DNA of 64,000 nucleotides from Vespa crabro (Eukaryota; Arthropoda; Insecta; Hymenoptera; Vespidae), in contig NC_060959.1 in assembly GCF_910589235.1 (NCBI RefSeq), positions 967,501-1,031,500 of the forward strand, in the 5' to 3' direction. Numbering within the stretch: the first letter of the stretch is position 1; every line of letters begins with the position of its first letter. The position numbers were made by a program, and so were the translations under genes. This document shows positions 30,347-46,843 of this stretch, piece after piece. Below the pieces are notes generated by a model. That model did no database searches. It saw only the letters and a program-made list of their open reading frames with translations, and was not told the origin of the DNA.

Positions 30347-32364
30347 TAACAATAATAACAATAATAACAATAACAATAACAATAATAACAATAATAACAA
30401 TAATAACAATAATAACAATAACAACAATAACAATAATAACAACAATAACAATAACAACAATAACAACAATAGCTTAAATAACTATAATAACAATAACAAT
30501 AACAATAATAACAATAATAACTCTAATAACAATAACAACAATAAGAATAATAACAACAATAACAATAACAACAATAATAGCAATAATAACAACAATAACA
30601 ATAATAACCACATTAACAATAACAACAATAATAACAATTATAACAACAATAACAACAATAACAACAATAACGATAATAACATTAATAACACTAATAACAA
30701 TAATAACAATAATAGCAATTAGAACAATAATAACAATAATAAGAATAATAACAATAATAGCAATAACAATAACAATAATAACAATAATATCAATAATAAC
30801 AATAATAACAATAACAATAACAATAATAACAACAATAACAATAAAAATAATAACAACAATAACAATAACAATAATAACAATAATAACAATAATAACAATA
30901 ATAACAATAATAACAATAACAACAATAACAATAATAACAACAATAACAATAACATCAATAACAACAATAGCAACAATAACAATAATAACAACAATAACAA
31001 TAAGAACAATAATAACAACAATAACAACAATAACAATAATAACAACAATAACAATAATAACAAAGATAACAACAATAACAACAATAACAACAACAATAAC
31101 AACAATAACAACAATAACAACAATAACAATAATAACCACATTAACAATAACAACAATAATAACAATAATAACAACAATAACAACAATAACAATAATAAAA
31201 ACAATAACAACAATAACAACAATAACAACAATAACAATAATAACAATAATAACAACAATAACAATAACAACAATAATAACAATAATAACAATAATAACAA
31301 TAACAATATCCATAATAACAACAATAACAAAAACAATAATAATAATAATAACAATAACAACAATAATAATAATAACAATAACAATAACAATAACAACAAT
31401 AGCAATAATAACAACAATAACAATAACAATAAATATAATGACAATAATAACAATAATAACAATAATATCAACAATAACAGCAATAACAATAATAACAATA
31501 ATAATAACAACAATAACAATAACAATAATAACAACAATAACAATAACAACAATAATAACAATAATAACTACAATAACAACAATAACAATATTAACAACAA
31601 TAACAACAATAACAACAATAACGATAATAACATTAATAACACTAATAACAATAATAACAATAATAGCAATAAGAACAATAATAACAATAATAACAATAAT
31701 AACAATAATAGCAATAACAATAACAATAATAACAATAATAACAATAATAACAATAATAACAATAATATCAATAATAACAATAATAACAATAACAATAATA
31801 ATAAGAATAATAACAACAATAACAATAACAACAATAATAACAATAATAACAATAATAACAATAATAACAATAACAATAACAATAATAACAACAATAACAA
31901 TAATAATAATAACAATAATAACAATAAATACAATAATAACAATAATAACAACAATAATAATAATAACCATAGCAATAACAATAACAATAACAATAATAAC
32001 AACAATAACAATAATAATAATAACAATAATAACAATAACAACAATAATAAGAATAATAACCACAATAACAGTAACAACAATAACAATAATAATAAGAATA
32101 ATAACAACAATAAAAATAAAATAATAACAACAATAACAACAATAACATTAACAACATCAATAACAACAATATCAATAATAACAACAATAACAACAATAAC
32201 AATAATAAAAATAATAACAACAATAACAACAATAACAACAATAACAACAATAACAACAATAACAATAATAACAATAATAACAAAGATAACAACAATAACA
32301 ACAATAACAACAACAATAACAACAATAACAACAATAACAATAATAACCACATTAACAATAATTA

Positions 32365-32697
32365 CAATTTAACATTAATAATAATAATAATAATAATAAC
32401 AATAATAACAATAATAACAACAATAACAACAATAACAATAATAAAAACAATAACAACAATAACAACAATAACATTAACAACATCAATAACAACAATAACA
32501 ATAATAACAACAATAACAACAATAACAATAATAAAAACAATAACAACAATAACAACAATAACAACAATAACAACAATAACAACAATAACAATAATAACAA
32601 TAATAACAAAGATAACAACAATAACAACAATAACAACAACAATAACAACAATAACAACAATAACAATAATAACCACATTAACAATAATTACAATTTA
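32365..32697 (+). repeat. TAATTA-box doublet, 326-bp spacing (unit 3)
   Basis: The boxes are at 32365 and 32691. The interval is 25 bp shorter than the common form and lacks the AAGAATAATAACAACAAT and slip-word segment. Confidence 0.8.
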
Positions 32698-33509
32698 ACA
32701 TTAATAATAATAATAATAATAATAACAATAATAACAATAATAACAACAATAACAACAATAACAATAATAACAACAATAACTATATTAAAAATAATAACAA
32801 CAATAACAACAATAACAACAATTACGATAATAACATTAATAACACTAATAACAATAATAACATAATAACAATAATAGCAATAAGAACAATAATAACAATA
32901 ACAACAATAATAAGAATAATAACAACAATAACAATAACAACAATAATAACAATAATAACTATAATAACAATAATAACAATAATAGCAATAACAATAACAA
33001 TAATAAAAATAATAACAATAATAACAATAATATCAATAATAACAATAATAACAATAACAATAATAATAAGAATAATAACAACAATAACAATAATAACAAT
33101 AATAACAATTATAACAACAATAACAATAACAACAAAAATAACAACAATAACAACAATAACAAAAATAACAATAATAACATTAATAACAACAATAACAACA
33201 ATAAAAATAATAACAATATAACATTAATAACAATAGTAATAATAATAGCAATAATAACAATAATAACAATAATAACAATAATAACAACAATAATAATAAT
33301 AACAATAGCAGTAACAATAATAACAATAATAACAATAATAACAATAATAACAATAATAACAATAATAACATTAATAACAAATAATAACAACAATAACAAT
33401 AATAACAACAATAATAATAATAATTATAATAATAATATTAATAACAACAACACCAATAACAACAAAAATAATAATAACAATAATAATAAAAACATTAATA
33501 ACAATTAGG

Positions 33510-33544
<35 letters not shown>

Positions 33545-33883
33545 TATAATAATAATAATAATAACAATAATAACAATAATAACAATAATAACAACAATAA
33601 CAATAATAATAATAATAACAATAATAACAACAATAATAATAATAACAATAACAATAACAATAATAACAATAATAACAATATAACATTAATAACAATAATA
33701 ATAATAATAACAATAATAACAATAATAACAATAACAATAATAACAATAATAACAATAATAACAATAATAACAACAATAATAATAATAACAATAGCAATAA
33801 CAATAATAACAATAATAACAATAAAAACAATAATAACAATAATAACATTAATTACAAATAATAACAACAATAACAATAATAAC

Positions 33884-33914
<31 letters not shown>

Positions 33915-33986
33915 TTAATAACAACAACACCAATAACAACAAAAATAATAATAACAATAATAATAAAAACATTAATAACAATTAGG

Positions 33987-34052
<66 letters not shown>
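33987..34052. repeat. Pure (AAT)n tract, 66 bp
   Basis: The tract follows the second TAGGA of unit 4 and ends at TATCAATAAT. Confidence 0.88.
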
Positions 34053-35239
34053 TCAATAATAACAATAATAACAATAATAACAACAATAACAATAATAATA
34101 ATAATAACAATAATAACAACAATAATAATAATAACAATAACAATAACAATAATAACAATAATAACAATATAACATTAATAACAATAATAATAATAATTAC
34201 AATAATAACAATAATAACAATAATAACAACAATAACAACAATAACAATAATAACAACAATAACTATAATAAAAATAATAACAACAATAACAACAATAACA
34301 ACAATACCGATAATAACATTAATAACACTAATAACAATAATAACAATAATAGCAATAAGAACAATAATAACAATAATAACAATAATAACAATAATAACAA
34401 TAATAACAATAACAATAACAATAATAACAATAACAATAACAACAATAATAACAATAATAGTAACAATAACAATAATAACAATAACAATAATAATAAGAAT
34501 AATAACAACAATAAAAATAAAATAATAACAACAATAACAACAATAACATTAACAACATCAATAACAACAATAACAATAATAACAACAATAACAACAATAA
34601 CAATAATAAAAACAATAACAACAATAACAACAATAACAACAATAACAACAATAACAACAATAACAATAATAACAATAATAACAAAGATAACAACAATAAC
34701 AACAATAACAACAACAATAACAACAATAACAATAATAACCACATTAACAATAATTACAATTTAACATTAATAATAATAATAATAATAATAACAATAATAA
34801 CAATAATAACAACAATAACAACAATAACAATAATAACAACAATAACTATAATAAAAATAAAAACAACAATAACAACAATAACAACAATTACGATAATAAC
34901 ATTAATAACACTATTAACAATAATAACATAATAACAATAATAGCAATAAGAACAATAATAACAATAATAACAATAACAACAATAATAAGAATAATAACAA
35001 CAATAACAATAACAACAATAATAACAATAATAACAATAATAACAATAATAACAATAATAACAATAACAATAACAATAATAAAAATAATAACAATAATAAC
35101 AATAGTATCAATAATAACAATAATACCAATAACAATAATAATAAGAATAATAACAATAACAACAAAAATAACAACAATAACAACAATAACAATAATAACA
35201 ATAATAACATTAATAACAATAATAACAATAATAACAATA

Positions 35240-37332
35240 ATAACAACAATAACAATAACAACAAAAATAACAACAATAACAACAATAACAAAAATAACAA
35301 TAATAACATTAATAACAATAGAAACAATAATAACAATAATAACAATAACAATAACAATAATAACAATAATAACAATAATAACAACAATAACAAGAATAAC
35401 AATAATAACAACAATAACAATAATAACTTCAATAACTATATTAAAAATAATAACAACAATAACAACAATAACAACAGTAACGTTAATAACATTAATAACA
35501 CTAGTAACAATAATAACAAAAATAACAATAATAGCAATAAGAACAATAATAACAATGATAACAATAATAACAATAATAACAATAACAATAACAATAATAA
35601 CAATAATAACAATAATAACAATAATAACAATAATAACAATAACAATATTAATAATAACAACAATAACAATAATAATAATATCAATAATAACAATAACAAC
35701 AATAATAAGAATAATAACCACAATAACAGTAACAACAATAACAATAATAATAAGAATAGTAACAACAATAAAAATAAAATAATAACAACAATAACAACAA
35801 TAACATTAACAACATCAATAACAACAATAACAATAATAACAACAAAAACAACAATAACAATAATAAAACAATAACAACAATAACAACAATAACAACAATA
35901 ACAACAATAACAACAATAACAACAATAACAATAATAACAATAATAACAAAGATAACAACAATAACAACATTAACAACAATGACAACAATAACAACAATAA
36001 CAATAATAACAATAACAACAATAATAACAATAACAACAATAATAACAATAATAACAACAATAACAATAATAACAGTAACAATAATAATAAGAATAATAAC
36101 AACAATAAAAATAAAATAATAACAACAATAACAACAATAACATTAACAACATCAATAACAACAATAAACAATAATAACAACAATAACAACAATAACAATA
36201 ATAAAAACAATAACAACAATACCGATAATAACATTAATAACACTAATAACAATAATAACAATAATAGCAATAAGAACAATAATAACAATAATAACAACAA
36301 TAACAATAACAACAAAAATAACAACAATAACAACAATAACAAAAATAACAATAATAACATTAATAACAATAGAAACAATAATAACAATAATAACAATAAC
36401 AATAACAATAATAACAATAATAACAATAATAACAACAATAACAAGAATAACAATAATAACAACAATAACAATAATAACTTCAATAACTATATTAAAAATA
36501 ATAACAACAATAACAACAATAACAACAGTAACGTTAATAACATTAATAACACTAGTAACAATAATAACAATAATAACAATAATAGCAATAAGAACAATAA
36601 TAACAATAATAACAATAATAACAATAATAACAATAACAATAACAATAATAACAATAATAACAATAATAACAATAATAACAATAGTAACAATAACAATATT
36701 AATAATAACAACAATAACAATAATAATAATATCAATAATAACAATAACAACAATAATAAGAATAATAACCACAATAACAGTAACAACAATAACAATAATA
36801 ATAAGAATAGTAACAACAATAAAAATAAAATAATAACAACAATAACAACAATAACATTAACAACATCAATAACAACAATAACAATAATAACAACAAAAAC
36901 AACAATAACAATAATAAAACAATAACAACAATAACAACAATAACAACAATAACAACAATAACAACAATAACAATAATAACAATAATAACAAAGATAACAA
37001 CAATAACAACATTAACAACAATGACAACAATAACAACAATAACAATAATAACAATAACAACAATAATAACAATAACAACAATAATAACAATAATAACAAC
37101 AATAACAATAATAACAGTAACAATAATAATAAGAATAATAACAACAATAAAAATAAAATAATAACAACAATAACAACAATAACATTAACAACATCAATAA
37201 CAACAATAACAATAATAACAACAATAACAACAATAACAATAATAAAAACAATAACAACAATACCGATAATAACATTAATAACACTAATAACAATAATAAC
37301 AATAATAGCAATAAGAACAATAATAACAATAA
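35240..37332 (+). repeat. Tandem ~1,051-bp duplication in unit 4
   Basis: This is the counterpart at +6,986, with ACTAGT at 35500 and 36551. A private AGTAAC substitution is visible near 36683 in the second copy. Units 5-7 lack the ACTAGT form and unit 8 keeps a single copy. Confidence 0.82.
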
Positions 37333-39065
37333 TAACAATAATAACAATAATAACAATAACAATAACAATAATAACAATAATAACAATAATAACAATAATA
37401 ACAATAACAACAATAACAATAATAACAACAATAACAATAACAACAATAACAACAATAGCTTAAATAACTATAATAACAATAACAATAACAATAATAACAA
37501 TAATAACTCTAATAACAATAACAACAATAAGAATAATAACAACAATAACAATAACAACAATAATAGCAATAATAACAACAATAACAATAATAACCACATT
37601 AACAATAACAACAATAATAACAATTATAACAACAATAACAACAATAACAACAATAACGATAATAACATTAATAACACTAATAACAATAATAACAATAATA
37701 GCAATTAGAACAATAATAACAATAATAAGAATAATAACAATAATAGCAATAACAATAACAATAATAACAATAATATCAATAATAACAATAATAACAATAA
37801 CAATAACAATAATAACAACAATAACAATAAAAATAATAACAACAATAACAATAACAATAATAACAATAATAACAATAATAACAATAATAACAATAATAAC
37901 AATAACAACAATAACAATAATAACAACAATAACAATAACATCAATAACAACAATAGCAACAATAACAATAATAACAACAATAACAATAAGAACAATAATA
38001 ACAACAACAACAACAATAACAATAATAACAACAATAACAATAATAACAAAGATAACAACAATAACAACAATAACAACAACAATAACAACAATAACAACAA
38101 TAACAACAATAACAACAATAACAATAATAACCACATTAACAATAACAACAATAATAACAATAATAACAACAATAACAACAATAACAATAATAAAAACAAT
38201 AACAACAATAACAACAATAACAACAATAACAATAATAACAATAATAACAACAATAACAATAACAACAATAATAACAATAATAACAATAATAACAATAACA
38301 ATATCCATAATAACAACAAAAACAAAAACAATAATAATAATAATAACAATAACAACAATAATAATAATAACAATAACAATAACAATAACAACAATAGCAA
38401 TAATAACAACAATAACAATAACAATAAATATAATGACAATAATAACAATAATAACAATAATATCAACAATAACAGCAATAACAATAATAACAATAATAAT
38501 AACAACAATAACAATAACAATAATAACAACAATAACAATAACAACAATAATAACAATAATAACTACAATAACAACAATAACAATATTAACAACAATAACA
38601 ACAATAACAACAATAACGATAATAACATTAATAACACTAATAACAATAATAACAATAATAGCAATAAGAACAATAATAACAATAATAACAATAATAACAA
38701 TAATAGCAATAACAATAACAATAATAACAATAATAACAATAATAACAATAATAACAATAATATCAATAATAACAATAATAACAATAACAATAATAATAAG
38801 AATAATAACAACAATAACAATAACAACAATAATAACAATAATAACAATAATAACAATAATAACAATAACAATAACAATAATAACAACATTAACAATAATA
38901 ATAATAACAATAATAACAATAAATACAATAATAACAATAATAACAACAATAATAATAATAACCATAGCAATAACAATAACAATAACAATAATAACAACAA
39001 TAACAATAATAATAATAACAATAATAACAATAACAACAATAATAAGAATAATAACCACAATAACA

Positions 39066-39075
39066 GTAACAACAT
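39066..39075. other. 77-bp deletion junction in unit 4
   Basis: From the G of AACAGTAAC to the TC of ACATCAAT is 9 bp here, against 86 bp in units 1 and 3 (18037 to 18123; 32071 to 32157). In the longer units both ends carry TAACAAC, and one copy remains here. This is what deletion between 7-bp direct repeats leaves behind. Confidence 0.85.
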
Positions 39076-39282
39076 CAATAACAACAATATCAATAATAAC
39101 AACAATAACAACAATAACAATAATAAAAATAATAACAACAATAACAACAATAACAACAATAACAACAATAACAACAATAACAATAATAACAATAATAACA
39201 AAGATAACAACAATAACAACAATAACAACAACAATAACAACAATAACAACAATAACAATAATAACCACATTAACAATAATTA

Positions 39283-39640
39283 CAATTTAACATTAATAAT
39301 AATAATAATAATAATAACAATAATAACAATAATAACAACAATAACAACAATAACAATAATAATAAGAATAATAACAACAATAAAATAAAATAATAACAAC
39401 AATAACAACAATAACATTAACAACATCAATAACAACAATAACAATAATAACAACAATAACAACAATAACAATAATAAAAACAATAACAACAATAACAACA
39501 ATAACAACAATAACAGCAATAACAACAATAACAATAATAACAATAATAACAAAGATAACAACAATAACAACAATAACAACAACAATAACAACAATAACAA
39601 CAATAACAATAATAACCACATTAACAATAATTACAATTTA
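39283..39640 (+). repeat. TAATTA-box doublet, 351-bp spacing (unit 4)
   Basis: The boxes are at 39283 and 39634. A private AACAGCAATAAC substitution lies near 39515 between them. Confidence 0.8.
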
Positions 39641-40452
39641 ACATTAATAATAATAATAATAATTATAACAATAATAACAATAATAACAACAATAACAACA
39701 ATAACAATAATAACAACAATAACTATAATAATAATAATAACAACAATAACAACAATAACAACAATTACGATAATAACATTAATAACACTAATAACAATAA
39801 TAACATAATAACAATAATAGCAATAAGAACAATAATAACAATAACAACAATAATAAGAATAATAACAACAATAACAATAACAACAATAATAACAATAATA
39901 ACTATAATAACAATAATAACAATAATAGCAATAACAATAACAATAATAAAAATAATAACAATAATAACAATAATATCAATAATAACAATAATAACAATAA
40001 CAATAATAATAAGAATAATAACAACAATAACAATAATAACAATAATAACAATAATAACAACAATAACAATAACAACAAAAATAACAACAATAACAACAAT
40101 AACAAAAATAACAATAATAACATTAATAACAACAATAACAACAATAAAAATAATAACAATATAACATTAATAACAATAGTAATAATAATAGCAATAATAA
40201 CAATAATAACAATAATAACAATAATAACAACAATAACAACAATAACAATAGCAGTAACAATAATAACAATAATAACAATAATAACAATAATAACAATAAT
40301 AACAATAATAACATTAATAACAAATAATAACAACAATAACAATAATAACAACAATAATAATAATAATTATAATAATAATATTAATAACAACAACACCAAT
40401 AACAACAAAAATAATAATAACAATAATAATAAAAACATTAATAACAATTAGG

Positions 40453-40487
<35 letters not shown>

Positions 40488-41512
40488 TATAATAATAATA
40501 ATAATAACAATAATAACAATAATAACAATAATAACAACAATAACAATAATAATAATAATAACAATAATAACAACAATAATAATAATAACAATAACAATAA
40601 CAATAATAACAATAATAACAATATAACATTAATAACAATAATAATAATAATAACAATAATAACAATAATAACAATAACAACAATAACGATAATAACAACA
40701 ATAACAATAACAACAATAACAACAATAACAACAGTAACGTTAATAACATTAATAACAATAATAACAATAATAACAATAATAGCAATAATAACAATAACAA
40801 CAATAATAAGAATAATAACAACAATAACAATAACAACAATAATAACAATAATAACTATAATAACAATAATAACAATAATAGCAATAACAATAATAACAAC
40901 ATTAACAATAACAACAATAACAACAATAACAATAATAACAATAATAACAATAATAACAACAATAACAATAACAACAAAAATAACAACAATAACAACAATA
41001 ACAAAAATAACAATAATAACATTAATAACAATAATAACTATAATAACAATAATAACAATAACAATAACAATAATAACAATAATAACAATAATAACAACAA
41101 TAACAAGAATAACAATAATAACAACAATAACAATAATAACTTCAATAACTATATTAAAAATAATAACAACAATAACAACAATAACAACAGTAACGTTAAT
41201 AACATTAATAACACTAATAACAATAATAACAATAATAACAATAATAGCAATAAGAACAATAATAACAATAATAACAATAATAACAATAATAACAATAACA
41301 ACAATAATAAGAATAATAACAACAATAACAATAACAACAATAATAACAATAATAACAATAATAACAATAATAACAATAACAATAACAATAATAACAACAA
41401 TAACAATAATAATAATAACAATAATAACAATAATAACAATAATAACAATAATAACAATAATAACAACAATAATAATACTAACAATAGCAATAACAATAAT
41501 AACAATAATAAC

Positions 41513-41543
<31 letters not shown>

Positions 41544-41615
41544 TTAATAACAACAACACCAATAACAACAAAAATAATAATAACAATAATAATAAAAACA
41601 TTAATAACAATTAGG

Positions 41616-41674
<59 letters not shown>
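41616..41674. repeat. Pure (AAT)n tract, about 59 bp
   Basis: The tract follows the second TAGGA of unit 5. It ends at AATTTCAAT instead of AATATCAAT, a variant shared with unit 7. Confidence 0.88.
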
Positions 41675-41790
41675 TTCAATAATAACAATAATAACAATAA
41701 TAACAACAATAACAATAATAATAATAATAACAATAATAACAACAATAATAATAATAACAATAACAATAACAATAATAACAATAATAACAA

Positions 41791-43960
41791 TATAACATTA
41801 ATAAAAATAATAATAATAATTACAATAATAACAATAATAACAATAATAACAACAATAACAACAATAACAATAATAACTACAATAACTATAATAAAAATAA
41901 TAACAACAATAACAACAATAACAACAATACCGATAATAACATTAATAACACTAATAACAATAATAACAATAATAGCAATAAGAACAATAATAACAATAAT
42001 AACAATAATAACAATAATAACAATAATAACAATAACAATAACAATAATAACAATAACAATAACAACAATAATAACAATAATAACAACAATAACAATAATA
42101 ACAATAACAATAATAATAAGAATAATAACAACAATAAAAATAAAATAATAACAACAATAACAACAATAACATTAACAACATCAATAACAACAATAACAAT
42201 AATAACAACAATAACAACAATAACAATAATAAAAACAATAACAACAATAACAACAATAACAACAATAACAACAATAACAACAATAACAATAATAACAATA
42301 ATAACAAAGATAACAACAATAACAACAATAACAACAACAATAACAACAATAACAATAATAACCACATTAACAATAATTACAAATTAACATTAATAATAAT
42401 AATAATAATAATAACAATAATAACAATAATAACAACAATAAAAACAATAACAATAATAACAACAATAACTATAATAAAAATAAAAACAACAATAACAACA
42501 ATAACAACAATTACGATAATAACATTAATAACACTAATAACAATAATAACATAATAACAATAATAGCAATAAGAACAATAATAACAATAATAACAATAAC
42601 AACAATAATAAGAATAATAACAACAATAACAATAACAACAATAATAGCAATAAGAACAATAATAACAATAATAACAATAATAACAATAATAACAATAACA
42701 ATAACAATAATAACAATAATAACAATAATAACAATAATAACAATAATAACAATAATAACAATAACAATATTAATAATAACAACAATAACAATAATAATAA
42801 TATCAATAATAACAATAACAACAATAATAAGAATAATAACCACAATAACAATAACAACAATAACAATAATAATAAGAATAGTAACAAGAATAAAAATAAA
42901 ATAATAACAACAATAACAACAATAACATTAACAACATCAATAACAACAATAACAATAATAACAACAAAAACAACAATAACAATAATAAAACAATAACAAC
43001 AATAACAACAATAACAACAATAACAACAATAACAACAATAACAATAATAACAATAATAACAAAGATAACAACAATAACAACCTTAACAACAATGACAACA
43101 ATAACAACAATAACAATAATAACAATAACAACAATAATAACAATAACAACAATAATAACAATAATAACAACAATAACAATAATAACAGTAACAATAATAA
43201 TAAGAATAATAACAACAATAAAAATAAAATAATAACAACAATAACAATAATAACAACAATAACAACAATAACAATAATAAAAACAATAACAACAATACCG
43301 ATAATAACATTAATAACACTAATAACAATAATAACAATAATAGCAATAAGAACAATAATAACAATAATAACAATAATAACAATAATAACAATATAACATT
43401 AATAACAATAATAATAATAATTACAATAATAACAATAATAACAATAATAACAACAATAACAACAATAACAATAATAACTACAATAACTATAATAAAAATA
43501 ATAACAACAATAACAACAATAACAACAATACCGATAATAACATTAATAACACTAATATCAATAATAACAATAATAGCAATAAGAACAATAATAACAATAA
43601 TAACAATAAAAACAATAATAACAATAATAACAATAACAATAACAATAATAACAATAACAATAACAACAATAATAACAATAATAGTAACAATAACAATAAT
43701 AACAATAACAATAATAATAAGAATAATAACAACAATAAAAATAAAATAATAACAACAATAACAACAATAACATTAACAACATCAATAACAACAATAACAA
43801 TAATAACAACAATAACAACAATAACAATAATAAAAACAATAACAACAATAACAACAATAACAACAATAACAACAATAACAACAATAACAATAATAACAAT
43901 AATAACAAAGATAACAACAATAACAACAATAACAACAACAATAACAACAATAACAATAAT
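41791..43960 (+). repeat. Repeated TATAAC-to-box module, unit 5
   Basis: The word TATAACATTAATAA occurs at 41791 and 43392 (1,601 bp apart). Each occurrence is followed by ATTACAATAAT, ACTACAATAACTATAAT and ACCGATAATAAC. Units 1-4 have one such module between the second TAGGA and the first box (13139 in unit 1). The second copy in unit 5 breaks off near 43.955 kb before its box. Confidence 0.75.
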
Positions 43961-46485
43961 AACATTAACAACATCAATAACAACAATAACAATAATAACA
44001 ACAAAAACAACAATAACAATAATAAAACAATAACAACAATAACAACAATAACAACAATAACAACAATAACAACAATAACAATAATAACAATAATAACAAA
44101 GATAACAACAATAACAACATTAACAACAATGACAACAATAACAACAATAACAATAATAACAATAACAACAATAATAACAATAACAACAATAATAACAATA
44201 ATAACAACAATAACAATAATAACAGTAACAATAATAATAAGAATAATAACAACAATAAAAATAAAATAATAACAACAATAACAACAATAACATTAACAAC
44301 ATCAATAACAACAATAACAATAATAACAACAATAACAACAATAACAATAATAAAAACAATAACAACAATACCGATAATAACATTAATAACACTAATAACA
44401 ATAATAACAATAATAGCAATAAGAACAATAATAACAATAATAACAATAATAACAATAATAACAATAACAATAACAATAATAACAATAATAACAATAATAA
44501 CAATAATAACAATAACAACAATAACAATAATAACAACAATAACAATAACAACAATAACAACAATAGCTTAAATAACTATAATAACAATAACAATAACAAT
44601 AATAACAATAATAACTCTAATAACAATAACAACAATAAGAATAATAACAACAATAACAATAACAACAATAATAGCAATAATAACAACAATAACAATAATA
44701 ACCACATTAACAATAACAACAATAATAACAATTATAACAACAATAACAACAATAACAACAATAACGATAATAACATTAATAACACTAATAACAATAATAA
44801 CAATAATAGCAATTAGAACAATAATAACAATAATAAGAATAATAACAATAATAGCAATAACAATAACAATAATAACAATAATAACAATAATAACAATAAT
44901 AACAATAACAATAACAATAATAACAACAATAACAATAAAAATAATAACAACAATAACAATAATAATAATAACAATAATAACAATAATAACAATAATAACA
45001 ATAATAACAATAACAACAATAACAATAATAACAACAATAACAATAACATCAATAACAACAATAGCAACAATAACAATAATAACAACAATAACAATAAGAA
45101 CAATAATAGCAACAATAACAACAATAACAATAATAACAACAATAACAATAATAACAAAGATAACAACAATAACAACAATAACAACAACAATAACAACAAT
45201 AACAACAATAACAACAATAACAACAATAACAATAATAACCACATTAACATTAACAACAATAATAACAATAATAACAACAATAGCAACAATAACAATAATA
45301 AAAACAATAACAACAATAACAACAATAACAACAATAACAATAATAACAATAATAACAACAATAACAATAACAACAATAATAACAATAATAACAATAATAA
45401 CAATAATAACAATAATAACAATAACAATATCCATAATAACAACAATAACAAAAACAATAATAATAATAATAACAATAACAACAATAATAATAATAACAAT
45501 AACAATAACAATAACAACAATAGCAATAATAACAACAATAACAATAACAATAAATATAATGTCAATAATAACAATAATAACAATAATATCAACAATAACA
45601 GCAATAACAATAATAACAATAATAATAACAACAATAACAATAACAATAATAACAATAATAACAACAATAACAATAACAACAATAACAACAATAATAACTA
45701 CAATAACAACAATAACAATATTAACAACAATAACAACAATAACGATAATAACATTAATAACACTAATAACAATAATAACAATAATAGCAATAAGAACAAT
45801 AATAACAATAATAACAATAATAACAATAATAGCAATAACAATAACAATAATAACAATAATAACAATAATAACAATAATAACAATAATATCAATAATAACA
45901 ATAATAACAATAACAATAATAATAAGAATAATAACAACAATAACAATAACAACAATAATAACAATAATAACAATAATAACAATAATAACAATAACAATAA
46001 CAATAATAACAACATTAACAATAATAATAATAACAATAATAACAATAAAAACAATAATAACAATAATAACAACAATAATAATAATAACCATAGCAATAAC
46101 AATAACAATAACAATAATAACAACAATAACAATAATAATAATAACAATAATAACAATAACAACAATAATAAGAATAATAACCACAATAACAGTAACAACA
46201 ATAACAATAATAATAAGAATAATAACAACAATAAAAATAAAATAATAACAACAATAACAACAATAACATTAACAACATCAATAACAACAATATCAATAAT
46301 AACAACAATAACAACAATAACAATAATAAAAATAATAACAACAATAACAACAATAACAACAATAACAACAATAACAACAATAACAATAATAACAATAATA
46401 ACAAAGATAACAACAATAACAACAATAACAACAACAATAACAACAATAACAACAATAACAATAATAACCACATTAACAATAATTA

Positions 46486-46843
46486 CAATTTAACATTAAT
46501 AATAATAATAATAATAATAACAATAATAACAATAATAACAACAATAACAACAATAACAATAATAATAAGAATAATAACAACAATAAAATAAAATAATAAC
46601 AACAATAACAACAATAACATTAACAACATCAATATCAACAATAACAATAATAACAACAATAACAACAATAACAATAATAAAAACAATAACAACAATAACA
46701 ACAATAACAACAATAACAACAATAACAACAATAACAATAATAACAATAATAACAAAGATAACAACAATAACAACAATAACAACAACAATAACAACAATAA
46801 CAACAATAACAATAATAACCACATTAACAATAATTACAATTTA
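46486..46843 (+). repeat. TAATTA-box doublet, 351-bp spacing (unit 5)
   Basis: The boxes are at 46486 and 46837. The interval has a private ATCAATATCAAC near 46630 where other units have ATCAATAACAAC. Confidence 0.8.

Larger units (their letters stand above)
26520..33505 (+). repeat. HOR unit 3 (6,986 bp)
   Basis: Landmarks are TAGGA at 26520 and 26997 (interval 477), box at 27771, ACTAGT at 28514 and 29565, AGCT at 30471, TATCC at 31307 and box doublet at 32365/32691. AGCT to TATCC is 9 bp shorter than in unit 2, consistent with loss of one 9-mer in an AACAACAAT run. The doublet spacing is 326 bp instead of 351 because the AATAATAAGAATAAT stretch between the boxes is missing. The rest tracks unit 2 at +7,021. 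Confidence 0.92.
33506..40448 (+). repeat. HOR unit 4 (6,943 bp)
   Basis: Landmarks are TAGGA at 33506 and 33983 (interval 477), box at 34757, ACTAGT at 35500 and 36551, AGCT at 37457, TATCC at 38302, ACCATAG at about 38961 and box doublet at 39283/39634. It tracks unit 3 at +6,986 through AGCT. It lacks 77 bp between AACAGTAACAAC and ATCAATAAC near 39070. It is the last unit of the first subfamily. Confidence 0.92.
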
